The notes beneath the pieces are model-generated. The model was not told the DNA's origin. It saw nothing but the letters and a program-made list of their open reading frames with translations, and made no database searches. The translations under genes were made by a program, and so were the position numbers. A stretch of DNA of 45,903 bases, taken from NCBI GenBank assembly GCA_043778415.1, contig JAYWGG010000006.1, positions 1-45,903 of the forward strand. Reading direction: 5' to 3'. Positions 17,654-24,911 of the stretch are shown here, in pieces. Within the stretch, counting starts at the first letter, position 1. Each line of letters begins with the position of its first letter. The DNA is from JAYUHK01 sp043778415 (lineage in GTDB: Bacteria > Bacteroidota > Bacteroidia > Chitinophagales > Saprospiraceae).

Positions 17654-18112
17654 ATGAAATATAGACTTTTGAGCCTCGAAGAATTGGAGGCACTGACTCC
17701 CGAATTTGTTAATTTTCTGTCTGCCCACGGGATTGCGGGAGAAGATTGGGCGGCAATAAAGGCGAAAGACGCGGCTCGGACGGCGGAGTTTTTGGAGCTT
17801 TTCAGCGATATGGTGTTGGAAAAAGCACTACAAAACATTCAGTTTTTGGAGTTTCGGCTGCCTTCGGAGTTGAAATTATTTCAATGCGGGGCGGAGGAAA
17901 TAGATTTGATTGGCATTTCGGTATCCGAACAAAGTTTTGATTTTTTTAAAAATAATCTATCCGATTTAGCAAAAACACCTTCCGACCAAATAAAAATCTT
18001 GCGGACTTCCAAAAAGTACAGCCAGCCGCGCGAGTCCGAGATATTTGCGATGCTCGGCTGGGGCTGCACGATTGCGCAGCGCAGCGTTTTTGAGCGGGTG
18101 GAGGGGCTGTGA
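17654..18112 (+). CDS. DUF6495 family protein
   Basis: A 152-residue cytoplasmic protein conserved in Bacteroidota (DUF6495-like), recognised from MKYRLLSLEELEAL, EFVNFLSAHGI and EIDLIGI. No catalytic motif, signal peptide or membrane segment is visible. Function unknown. ATG 17654 was preferred over TTG 17624 because the latter falls inside the promoter element. It stands alone, divergent from rpsO and convergent with the WG-repeat gene. Confidence 0.75.
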   Translation: MKYRLLSLEELEALTPEFVNFLSAHGIAGEDWAAIKAKDAARTAEFLELFSDMVLEKALQNIQFLEFRLPSELKLFQCGAEEIDLIGISVSEQSFDFFKNNLSDLAKTPSDQIKILRTSKKYSQPRESEIFAMLGWGCTIAQRSVFERVEGL

Positions 18113-18264
18113 TGTGTGGGCGTGAGGGTGATTTTTACAGTTTTTGGAAAACATATTTTTTGGAAAATTTTGGAAAAAAAACGAAAGTATGTGATAAAAA
18201 TCGGCTTTGTGGGTGGATAAATAATTACTTTTGTGGCTGAACCAGAAGAGGAGTTTTAAAGATT

Positions 18265-18966
18265 TTATAGTTCCAATACCGTATTTTCAAACTCATCAAT
18301 TATGATTTTCGTTTCGTCCATTTGCGTTGCTAATGCAAAACCGTTATAAAACGGCTCGAGGGTCAAAAATCTACTGCTGTAAAGTGCGTTTCCGTTTTTA
18401 TCTATATGATGCCAACCATTTTGGTCTTTGGCGGTCGCAAAATTTTTGTGAAAAACACCCAAATCCAAAAAAGATTTTGAATTTATAAGCCTTCCTTTTA
18501 TATCAATGTGCCTGAACAAGCCGTCCGTTGATTTTGCGCAAGCAAAGCCATCTTTAAAGTCGCCACAATACAAAAAGTACTGCGGATAAATGCTGTTTCC
18601 GTTGAGGTCAATATGGAAATAATTGTTGTGCTTGTCACGAACCGTACAAAGATTTTCTTGAAAATTTCCTGTCCAGGCATAGCTATTCGGGTATGCCTTC
18701 GCGCCGTTTTGCGTGAGGTGAAACCAGTCGCCGCCTTGTATGACCGCCGCACGGCAGTCATAAAACCCGAAAGTTCGGGCGTACCGTTCGGGGTAAAGCG
18801 CGTTGCCGAAAGTATCGATATGATAGCTGCCGCTTTCGTCCGTGACGGGTGCTAATCCAGGCGCGTGAAATTTCAGCACCTCTATAAATTTTTTATTGAA
18901 AACGGGCATGCCGTTCATCAAAAAATGCGTGCCGTCTGCCGCCGTTTTTAGTTGTTGCCAATTCAT
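18265..18966 (-). CDS. WG/HIDxxG-repeat protein
   Basis: 233 residues made of about five to six repeats of roughly 37 residues with the pattern HIDxxGxxxYxxRYxxxGxFxxxxAxV (for example YHIDTFGNALYPERY, FHIDLNGNSIYPQYF, RHIDIKGRLINSKSF, HHIDKNGNALYSSRF). This is the WG (KWG) beta-repeat family; it probably folds as a small propeller or solenoid binding a partner. No signal peptide. It is the last gene of the viperin-GT-radical SAM gene set, overlapping the methyltransferase by 4 bases (ATGA-type coupling). Function unknown; a substrate- or partner-binding role in the same pathway is an inference from coupling. Confidence 0.8.
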   Translation of the reverse strand: MNWQQLKTAADGTHFLMNGMPVFNKKFIEVLKFHAPGLAPVTDESGSYHIDTFGNALYPERYARTFGFYDCRAAVIQGGDWFHLTQNGAKAYPNSYAWTGNFQENLCTVRDKHNNYFHIDLNGNSIYPQYFLYCGDFKDGFACAKSTDGLFRHIDIKGRLINSKSFLDLGVFHKNFATAKDQNGWHHIDKNGNALYSSRFLTLEPFYNGFALATQMDETKIIIDEFENTVLEL

Positions 18967-19922
18967 TTTTTAAAAATTAAAATGGTTTGTAAATCGTTCA
19001 ATTTCAACTCGTTATGGTACTCAAAGCCTACGCTTTCGCACAATGAAATATATTGTACGGAGGTTCGCTCAAAACTTTCGCACATCACCGACATATTCAA
19101 GGAGAGCAAAGATAAATTGATATTTATCTTATCGGCACAGTTTTCAATCACATATAGAGTGCCGTTTTGCGGTAACGCGGCGAAGCAATTTTGGAGTATT
19201 AAAGTTGCTTTTTTGTCGTTCCAATCATGCAAAATTCGGCATAAAAGCAAGGCATCGTTGCCCGTAGGGATTTGCTGAAAAAAATCGCCTTTGAGCAATA
19301 TAATGTCTTGATAATTCAATTTTTGCAGCACGTTTTGCAAATCAAAAAGCGTACACGTTACTTGCGGATATTTTTCTTTTATCCGAATTATAGCAGCGCC
19401 ATAGCCGCCGCCAACGTCCATAATAGATTGATGTTGCCCAAAATCAATCAAATTAGGCAACTCTTTATAGTCCGCTTTCGCATACTCGAACATTGCTTTG
19501 TGGTAATTGTCCAATTTTTCTTTCTTTTCGTTCAAATACTCAAAATAAGGTTTTTTATAAATTGCTTCAAACGAACTTTTGCCTGTTGCGACAGTAAAAT
19601 CCAGCATTTGCCATGCGTCCATGTGTTCGCCGCCCCAATTCATACAAGCGAATTTGAGGCTATCGGGATTTTTTTGGGTCAGTAAAATAGATAATTCGTT
19701 GATAAAATAGAGCTTATTTTTTTGTTCCAAAAAACCAATATCGACCAAAGATTGCAAGAGCAGCTCCAATTTTGGCGCATTCAGATTTAGCAAATTTGCC
19801 AATATTTCAGCAGATTTTGGCGTGTCCAAATTATCAAAAATATCGAGTTTGCAAGCCGCATTGACCGCCATATATTTCCAATGCTCGGTAAAAAACGCTT
19901 TGAGTTTTGTTGCGTTATCCAT
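18963..19922 (-). CDS. SAM-dependent O-methyltransferase (family 2 type)
   Basis: 319 residues: an N-terminal winged-helix dimerisation domain (about 1-90; LNLNAPKLELLLQSLVDIGFL) and a Rossmann methyltransferase domain with SAM motif I DVGGGYGAAI, an acidic LFDLQNV, and LCRILHDWNDKKA, where the HDW segment carries the position of the catalytic His in hydroxyneurosporene/acetylserotonin-type O-methyltransferases. It should methylate a hydroxyl of a small molecule. It overlaps both neighbours (8 bases with the NTase-phosphatase gene, 4 with the WG gene), a sign of strict co-expression. Substrate unknown. Confidence 0.85.
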   Translation of the reverse strand: MDNATKLKAFFTEHWKYMAVNAACKLDIFDNLDTPKSAEILANLLNLNAPKLELLLQSLVDIGFLEQKNKLYFINELSILLTQKNPDSLKFACMNWGGEHMDAWQMLDFTVATGKSSFEAIYKKPYFEYLNEKKEKLDNYHKAMFEYAKADYKELPNLIDFGQHQSIMDVGGGYGAAIIRIKEKYPQVTCTLFDLQNVLQKLNYQDIILLKGDFFQQIPTGNDALLLCRILHDWNDKKATLILQNCFAALPQNGTLYVIENCADKININLSLLSLNMSVMCESFERTSVQYISLCESVGFEYHNELKLNDLQTILIFKK

Positions 19923-21330
19923 TCGTGATTTTTTGTTTTAAGGCTACAATTTGAGTTTTGGTAAGCCCGCACGAAAGCAAATAATTTTCGATGCCGTTGT
20001 GCTGCTCGATTATCTCGAGCGCAATATCCAAATACTCTTTTCGAGTATCCATTTCTGTTGCCAAATAATCATTATAAACCGTTTCGCGGCTCGCTCCCGA
20101 AAGCAAATGAAGCAGCGTGATGAAAATTCCTGTGCGGTCTTTGCCCGCATAACAATGAATAGCAGTAGCGTTTTGCGCTTCCAAAATCGCTTCTACGGAT
20201 TGTTTTATATAGGTTTTGCATTCCAAAATAAAAAATAGATAGGCTTTCTCAATATTTGTGCCTTGATGATGTGTTGCCTGAAACTCGATAGATTGACTCC
20301 AAGGGTCGAGCGGCGTATGCACCCATTTTAGCTGCGCCAAACTTTTTTCGGTGTAGCTACTTTCTGTAATTTCTCGATTTGCTCTTAAATCGATAACAGT
20401 ATTTATTTTTTTATCCGAAATAAAGTCATCAAAAAATACTTCATTTTGGAACAGCGTCATCGTCGATGTTCTGAAAATAATACCGCTTTTTATTTTTGGA
20501 TTATGCTGACTAATATCTCTGAAATTCCAAATAAAATCTCGGTTATAAACGGCTTCGCAGAATAGTTGCAAGTCGTTCATTTTATCCGACGAGACTAAGT
20601 TTTGAGCAGCCGCGTAAAAAAAGTCGAGCAGTTTTCGCTTCTGTTCGTTCGCTTCGGGTAAAAATAAACTACCTTTTAGGCTGTAAAAATCCTTTTGTTC
20701 TTCCTTTGTCAAAACGCCCGCAATCATATTTTTGGGCAAAAAATTAAACTTCGTTTCCCCTTTCGAGAGGTGATTGAGCTGCACCGCCACACTGAGCGCG
20801 ATATTGTAAAAATAGTAAAACTGATAGCCGTCGCTGCGGCGATGCGCGTTAGAACTACTCTCAAACTCGTACACAAACTTATCTATCAGGCTCGAGATTT
20901 CTTTCGCACCGATGCCTTTTTTCGTGGCGGTGAGGTCTTGTAAATGCTGTAAAGCGTTTTTTGTTTTGTCGAATAAAATACTGTCTGCAATATTATCAGG
21001 CGCAATTTCAGAGCCTAAATAATTGCGATTATGCTCGCTTATATTGCGCGCAAAAGCAATTTCTGCCTTTGGCGAATCGCGAAAATAAAGCACAATTTTG
21101 TTTCTCAAATCCACTTTGAGTACTTTAAGGAGCGTGTGCGAAAGCTGCTTTTCGAGTGCCGCCGTCAAGTCATCTACCTCAAAATCACTACTCACGACCG
21201 TCGCAATATCGATATCGGAGTTTGCGGAGGGCGTTTTTCGGGCAAACGAGCCGTATAAAATCGCTGTTTCAATATTGCTATTCGCCAACAAAATGGATTT
21301 TATTTGCGCTATTATTTCAATTTGTTTCAT
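19915..21330 (-). CDS. Nucleotidyltransferase-tyrosine phosphatase fusion
   Basis: Three parts in 471 residues. Residues about 1-110 are a minimal nucleotidyltransferase with GSFAR (Gly27-Ser28) and the metal-binding D-x-D Asp39/Asp41. About 130-260 is a helical region like the accessory domain that follows many MNT-type nucleotidyltransferases. About 270-471 is a Siw14/Y_phosphatase3-type tyrosine phosphatase with the P-loop HCYAGKDRTG (Cys393, Arg399) and an upstream VIDLRANREI. All active-site residues are intact, so one polypeptide can in principle add and remove phosphorylated groups. It begins 24 bases after the radical SAM gene and overlaps the methyltransferase gene. I do not know a characterised protein with this architecture. 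Confidence 0.85.
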   Translation of the reverse strand: MKQIEIIAQIKSILLANSNIETAILYGSFARKTPSANSDIDIATVVSSDFEVDDLTAALEKQLSHTLLKVLKVDLRNKIVLYFRDSPKAEIAFARNISEHNRNYLGSEIAPDNIADSILFDKTKNALQHLQDLTATKKGIGAKEISSLIDKFVYEFESSSNAHRRSDGYQFYYFYNIALSVAVQLNHLSKGETKFNFLPKNMIAGVLTKEEQKDFYSLKGSLFLPEANEQKRKLLDFFYAAAQNLVSSDKMNDLQLFCEAVYNRDFIWNFRDISQHNPKIKSGIIFRTSTMTLFQNEVFFDDFISDKKINTVIDLRANREITESSYTEKSLAQLKWVHTPLDPWSQSIEFQATHHQGTNIEKAYLFFILECKTYIKQSVEAILEAQNATAIHCYAGKDRTGIFITLLHLLSGASRETVYNDYLATEMDTRKEYLDIALEIIEQHNGIENYLLSCGLTKTQIVALKQKITNG

Positions 21331-21354
21331 AATTTTTTTATTTTAGAAATGGTT

Positions 21355-22389
21355 TTAGTTTACGATTGGTTTACGCATATTGCAGGTTTGGCAAAGCGGA
21401 ATGTTTTTGAAATTTTTTAATAATTTTTGGTAATTTTCACTCTCGATGCTTTCCAAAATGGTATTTTGTTCAAAATTACCAAAATCGCCCAATCCATTTC
21501 GCAGTTCGTCGGGCGCGCAGCAGGGCGATATTTTGCCCGTTGCGGATACCCAAAGTTCCTTATTCAAGAACGGACACTCGTACTCCAAAGGGATTTCTTG
21601 AGTTTCTTGTGGCTTCAACGGAATGATGTTTTCGAGCATCACTTGCGCGCCATTCGGCTTGCGGTGCTGTGCTTGTGCGGTGTAAGCCTGCGCCACATAC
21701 TCGTTCCACTGCGCTATACTCGCTGCGTTTTCACGAAAAGAAAGTGATTTTATTTCGTCAAAATGACTCCAAAGTTGATGCCCTTTTACGCGGTCAATAT
21801 CCAGTTCGGCTGCCAGTTTTATAATATCTGCTAATTCGTGCATATTATTTTGCATAAATGTAAGCTGAAAAGTGATGCGACAATAGTAACCCGTTTGTGC
21901 AAAATAAGCATTGCGGACACGCACAAATTCCTTTACATTTTCAATCGTTTGGTCAAAATTAAGCCCAAGCATCACTTTTTGCGCTGTTTCGGCGGTCGCG
22001 CCGTTCCACGAAATTTTTACATCCGTCGTAATCGGTACTATAAGGTGCGCCCATTCGGTCACGGTTTTCTCCGTCGTTTTCGGAAATGTGCCGTTAGTAG
22101 TCAGATTCATTTTAATATCATATTTGTAACAAAGTGCCACAAAATGCGCAAAAGGCTTATAAATCAAGGGTTCGCCCATCGTAGAAGGGATAATTTCGGT
22201 CACGCCCAATGCTTTAGCTTGCTGAAAAATCGGCTCTAACCATTCTTTTGGCATTCGGCGATGCTTGCCGCCCAATTTTTCTTTGATATAAGTAGAATGC
22301 GGACTATGCTCCTCGCACATTGTACAAGCCAAATTGCAGTCTTCGGGGTTTGTATCTATCGTCAAACGCCAAATATTATGATTTTTCAT
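21355..22389 (-). CDS. Radical SAM/SPASM-type enzyme
   Basis: 344 residues. The [4Fe-4S]/SAM motif CNLACTMC (C-x3-C-x2-C) lies near residue 18, followed by a GEP-like STMGEPLIY and LTTNGT. The C-terminal part holds a Cys-rich SPASM-like region (ECPFLNKELW, SPCCAPDELRNGLGDFG, LCQTCNMRKP) for auxiliary clusters. It is distinct from the viperin homologue two genes upstream, which has no SPASM domain. SPASM enzymes modify peptides, or sugars and other small molecules; the glycosyltransferase and methyltransferase neighbours favour a small molecule or surface glycan. Its start overlaps the glycosyltransferase gene by 14 bases. Confidence 0.88.
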   Translation of the reverse strand: MKNHNIWRLTIDTNPEDCNLACTMCEEHSPHSTYIKEKLGGKHRRMPKEWLEPIFQQAKALGVTEIIPSTMGEPLIYKPFAHFVALCYKYDIKMNLTTNGTFPKTTEKTVTEWAHLIVPITTDVKISWNGATAETAQKVMLGLNFDQTIENVKEFVRVRNAYFAQTGYYCRITFQLTFMQNNMHELADIIKLAAELDIDRVKGHQLWSHFDEIKSLSFRENAASIAQWNEYVAQAYTAQAQHRKPNGAQVMLENIIPLKPQETQEIPLEYECPFLNKELWVSATGKISPCCAPDELRNGLGDFGNFEQNTILESIESENYQKLLKNFKNIPLCQTCNMRKPIVN

Positions 22390-23662
22390 TGATTAATGAT
22401 TGATAAATGGTAAAAAGTTGATTGATATGGTCGGTAATGTCAGGTACAAGCCCATTCGGGTCGTTTAAATAGCCACGTTCGCCTAATAATTGCATTTTTT
22501 CCGCATTTTTTATAGCAAAATTCATTTTTTCGGCTAAATCATTGCTGTTTCGGTGTTCAAAAAGCAATCCGTTCTCGAGATGCTGCACATATTCCGACAT
22601 TCCACCAAAATCGGCAGTGATAACGGGTACTTTGCAGGCTTGCGCTTCGTGTATCACGAGCGGCGAATTTTCCGCCCAAATACTCGGCACCACAATACAA
22701 TCTATGTTCGCAAAAACCTCATCTGCCAGATTTTTATTGACATATTCGCCCGCAAATTCAATGTTATTTTTGGATTTTTTGGCAATTTGCCTCAACGCTT
22801 TCGTGCTTTGCCCGTTGTCTCTACCATAGATTTTGAGCGTTGCGGGCGCGGCTATTTGCATAAATGCGGTTATCAAATCATGCACGCCTTTGGCAGGAAT
22901 GTGCGTACCGATATAGCCAAAAGTGAAGGTCGTTTTTGCTGCGGATTTTGCGGTAGCGGTCAAATATTCGGTCGGAAAACCATAATCCAAGTAAATAATT
23001 TTGGCTTCGGGAACGCCGAAATCGGTAATAAATCGGTTGCGCAAATACTGCGACGGAGCAATAAACACCTCAACTTTATCTATAATCGAGCGCGTTTCGG
23101 TCATACGGCGGCTCACCCAACCGCTCCAATTATCAATATCTATTTGCTCCTCGGCTGCTTCGCCACCAAAATAAACTTTGTAGCAATCGGTCGCACATTT
23201 TCGGTCAGTTTGCCCCGTACACAACCTAAAATTATTCGCTTCGCCGATGCTGCGCGTCAAGAACTGCCCACGCGGACACATCAGCCAAAAGTCGTGCAGC
23301 GTAAAAACAATCGGTATATTTTGTCGGTTCAGCTCGTCGACCAAACCGGTAGAGAGATGACTTAGATGACCAATATGGGCTACGTCGGGCTTGATTTGTA
23401 GTAATAAACGGGCAAAATTTTCATCTATGCCACTATGTTTGTAGCCGTCTTTGCCTTGCGGATTATTGACAAAATAAAAATCGAAGTTGTCACCTTGCTT
23501 TTCGTGCCGTATCGCAAAGTCAGGTGCGTAAGGATTTTCCTCTCGTGTAAAAACCGAGACCTTGTGTGTTTTAGCAAGTTCGGTGCATACGGACTGACTA
23601 TACACCTCCGAGCCTGCGTTGTAGTTAGGCGGATAACCGTGAACGATTTTGAGAATGTGCAT
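22376..23662 (-). CDS. GT4-family glycosyltransferase
   Basis: Retaining GT-B-fold glycosyltransferase of family GT4, 428 residues. N-terminal acceptor domain begins ILKIVHGYPPNYNAGSEVY; the C-terminal donor domain has FGYIGTHIPAKGVHDLI and the EX7E motif in AENSPLVIHEAQACKVPVI. An unusual Cys-containing insert (CTGQTDRKCATDCYKVYF, about 155-180) resembles the Cys-rich insert seen in some bacterial GT4 enzymes. It starts only 10 bases after the viperin stop codon, with no promoter element between them, so it should be read from the viperin promoter. Sugar donor and acceptor unknown. Confidence 0.9.
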   Translation of the reverse strand: MHILKIVHGYPPNYNAGSEVYSQSVCTELAKTHKVSVFTREENPYAPDFAIRHEKQGDNFDFYFVNNPQGKDGYKHSGIDENFARLLLQIKPDVAHIGHLSHLSTGLVDELNRQNIPIVFTLHDFWLMCPRGQFLTRSIGEANNFRLCTGQTDRKCATDCYKVYFGGEAAEEQIDIDNWSGWVSRRMTETRSIIDKVEVFIAPSQYLRNRFITDFGVPEAKIIYLDYGFPTEYLTATAKSAAKTTFTFGYIGTHIPAKGVHDLITAFMQIAAPATLKIYGRDNGQSTKALRQIAKKSKNNIEFAGEYVNKNLADEVFANIDCIVVPSIWAENSPLVIHEAQACKVPVITADFGGMSEYVQHLENGLLFEHRNSNDLAEKMNFAIKNAEKMQLLGERGYLNDPNGLVPDITDHINQLFTIYQSLINEKS

Positions 23663-23672
23663 GTTGGGTTGG

Positions 23673-24524
23673 TTAAATTGTGGTATAATTACCTTCGCGA
23701 TTTAAAAATTTAGAATAATCTGTATTTATTTGACTTAAAGCATTTTCAACGCCTGTTTTTAAAATAGGTATTGAATAATTATAAGTTTTATTGTTACTAT
23801 CAAAAAATCTACCTAATGGGTCTATCATTAAGTATGAGCCACTAATTATATCAGCACTTTCTGCTATAATTTTTATTTTAGGGCTGATGTATCCTTTATT
23901 TCTTGCACAATAATCATCAAAATCTGCATTACTAATGTTCATCAACTCAAACTGTTTATCATTTTGCCCAATTACTCTGGTTACTTGCAAGATTTTCCAA
24001 CGAAAAGGGTTTAGTTCATTGATAAAAGGTGCTAATATTTCAGTAAAATTATACTGATGAACTGCTGTATTAACTTTAAGTTTAATGTCTAATTCTTTGC
24101 AAATAACTGCCAAATCAAAAATCTTTGACAACTCAAGTATTTTTCCGTTTTGATGTCGTCCTGATTTTATGTTTGTTTCTTCATTGATGCTATCAATACT
24201 TAAAGTCAAAATGTCAAGAGAATTAGCCACAGATTTTATCCAATCTAAATTAATTTGGCTACCATTGGTAACAATACTTGTTTCAAATCCCTTGTCTTTA
24301 GCATGTTTAATTAATGGAACTATATATTTTATTAAAGTTGGCTCACCTCCTGCAAAATTAATTTTTTTAAATAATTTACTATCAGCAAGTTTTGTAATAA
24401 TTGCGAATGCCTCTTCTTGTCGTATGGTATTTGCAATGTCTATATCATTGAAAGTGGCATAACAAAATTTGCATTTATAGTTGCAGGCTTTAATGAGATG
24501 AAAATTTACAGTTGTGATGCTCAT
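23673..24524 (-). CDS. Prokaryotic viperin (pVip), antiviral radical SAM enzyme
   Basis: 283 residues matching viperin along its whole length. Viperins convert CTP, GTP or UTP to 3'-deoxy-3',4'-didehydro nucleotides that terminate viral RNA chains. Seen: radical SAM motif CNYKCKFC (Cys14, Cys18, Cys21), INFAGGEP (Gly59-Pro62), SIVTNGS, the viperin-specific DILTLSIDSINEE and SGRHQNGK (122-128, aligned with the nucleotide-binding GRGQG segment), KVNTAVHQYN, and NPFRWKILQ (172-180), followed by the C-terminal NREGNYTTI that replaces the animal extension. No N-terminal amphipathic helix. Distinctly AT-richer than the glycosyltransferase gene that follows by 10 bases. Its ATG sits one base after the stop of an upstream micro-ORF. 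Which NTP it uses cannot be told from sequence. Confidence 0.92.
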   Translation of the reverse strand: MSITTVNFHLIKACNYKCKFCYATFNDIDIANTIRQEEAFAIITKLADSKLFKKINFAGGEPTLIKYIVPLIKHAKDKGFETSIVTNGSQINLDWIKSVANSLDILTLSIDSINEETNIKSGRHQNGKILELSKIFDLAVICKELDIKLKVNTAVHQYNFTEILAPFINELNPFRWKILQVTRVIGQNDKQFELMNISNADFDDYCARNKGYISPKIKIIAESADIISGSYLMIDPLGRFFDSNNKTYNYSIPILKTGVENALSQINTDYSKFLNREGNYTTI

Positions 24525-24525
24525 T

Positions 24526-24696
24526 TTAGTATAATAATTGAAAGTGATAATTTTTTTCAGTATTGAGTAAGTAATTTGGATGGTCGCACCAATAAACCGT
24601 TAATAGTAAATTGGATTTAATAGCTAAAATCAAACAATGGATATCATCTTTTTTTCTTAAAAAAGAAGGGGTAACTATTACAATATCTTTTCGCAT
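24526..24696 (-). CDS. Micro-ORF (56 aa) coupled to viperin
   Basis: Starts MRKDIVIVTPSFLRKK and ends YHFQLLY; its TAA is one base from the viperin ATG (TAAAATG), a geometry suited to translational coupling. It overlaps the preceding 44-aa ORF by 19 bases in a different frame. Contains His-Cys and Cys-Asp-His pairs. No family recognised. It may be the second half of one frame-interrupted zinc-ribbon-like gene. Confidence 0.45.
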   Translation of the reverse strand: MRKDIVIVTPSFLRKKDDIHCLILAIKSNLLLTVYWCDHPNYLLNTEKNYHFQLLY

Positions 24697-24812
24697 TTAG
24701 TACATTCTACAAAAGGCAAAATTTTGTAGAGCATTAGTTCGTCAATTTTTCGATTCCATTGACTTTCTAAAAAGTGGTTTGACTTCTTAAAGTTCAAAAT
24801 TTGGGTATTCAT
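24678..24812 (-). CDS. Micro-ORF (44 aa) at the head of the viperin operon
   Basis: Starts MNTQILNFKKSNHFLES, ends ILPFVECTKCEKIL with a C-x2-C pair (Cys37, Cys40). Its ATG lies about 10 bases downstream of a TACTTTTG promoter element, so the message would be nearly leaderless. Joining it to the next ORF by a -1 shift around its AAATGCGAAAAG end would give a protein of about 95 residues with several Cys and His. No family recognised. Confidence 0.45.
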   Translation of the reverse strand: MNTQILNFKKSNHFLESQWNRKIDELMLYKILPFVECTKCEKIL

Positions 24813-24822
24813 GTTTTTTTTA

Positions 24823-24830
24823 CAAAAGTA
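24823..24830 (-). promoter_or_regulatory. -7 promoter element of the viperin operon
   Basis: Minus-strand TACTTTTG, a full TAnnTTTG match 10 bases before the first micro-ORF. It is the only such element I find ahead of the whole minus-strand gene set down to 18265. Confidence 0.6.
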
Positions 24831-24874
24831 AAACTAAATTCAAAGTGATTTTAAAGAATCAAATATTTTATACC

Positions 24875-24882
24875 TATATTTG
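24875..24882 (+). promoter_or_regulatory. -7 promoter element of the AAA+ regulator gene
   Basis: TATATTTG, a full TAnnTTTG match with transcription expected near 24889, about 23 bases before the chosen ATG. Confidence 0.6.
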
Positions 24883-24897
24883 TCAAAAATTTGACAA
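24880..24897. promoter_or_regulatory. Candidate operator, 18-bp palindrome
   Basis: TTGTCAAA-AA-TTTGACAA is a perfect 8-bp inverted repeat overlapping the -7 element and the predicted transcription start of the regulator gene. A dimeric helix-turn-helix protein bound here would block that promoter, suggesting autorepression; it is about 50 bases from the viperin promoter. Confidence 0.5.
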
Positions 24898-24911
24898 TAA
24901 AAAAGAACGAG

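Noticed and set aside
19915..21330. Interpretation as a HEPN-MNT toxin-antitoxin module
   Set aside because: One continuous protein fused to a phosphatase and embedded in an overlapping biosynthetic-looking operon; no RX4-6H HEPN ribonuclease motif found.
22553..23365. 270-codon plus-strand open frame opposite the glycosyltransferase
   Set aside because: Shadow of a GT4 gene with intact EX7E; the antisense frame shows no domain.
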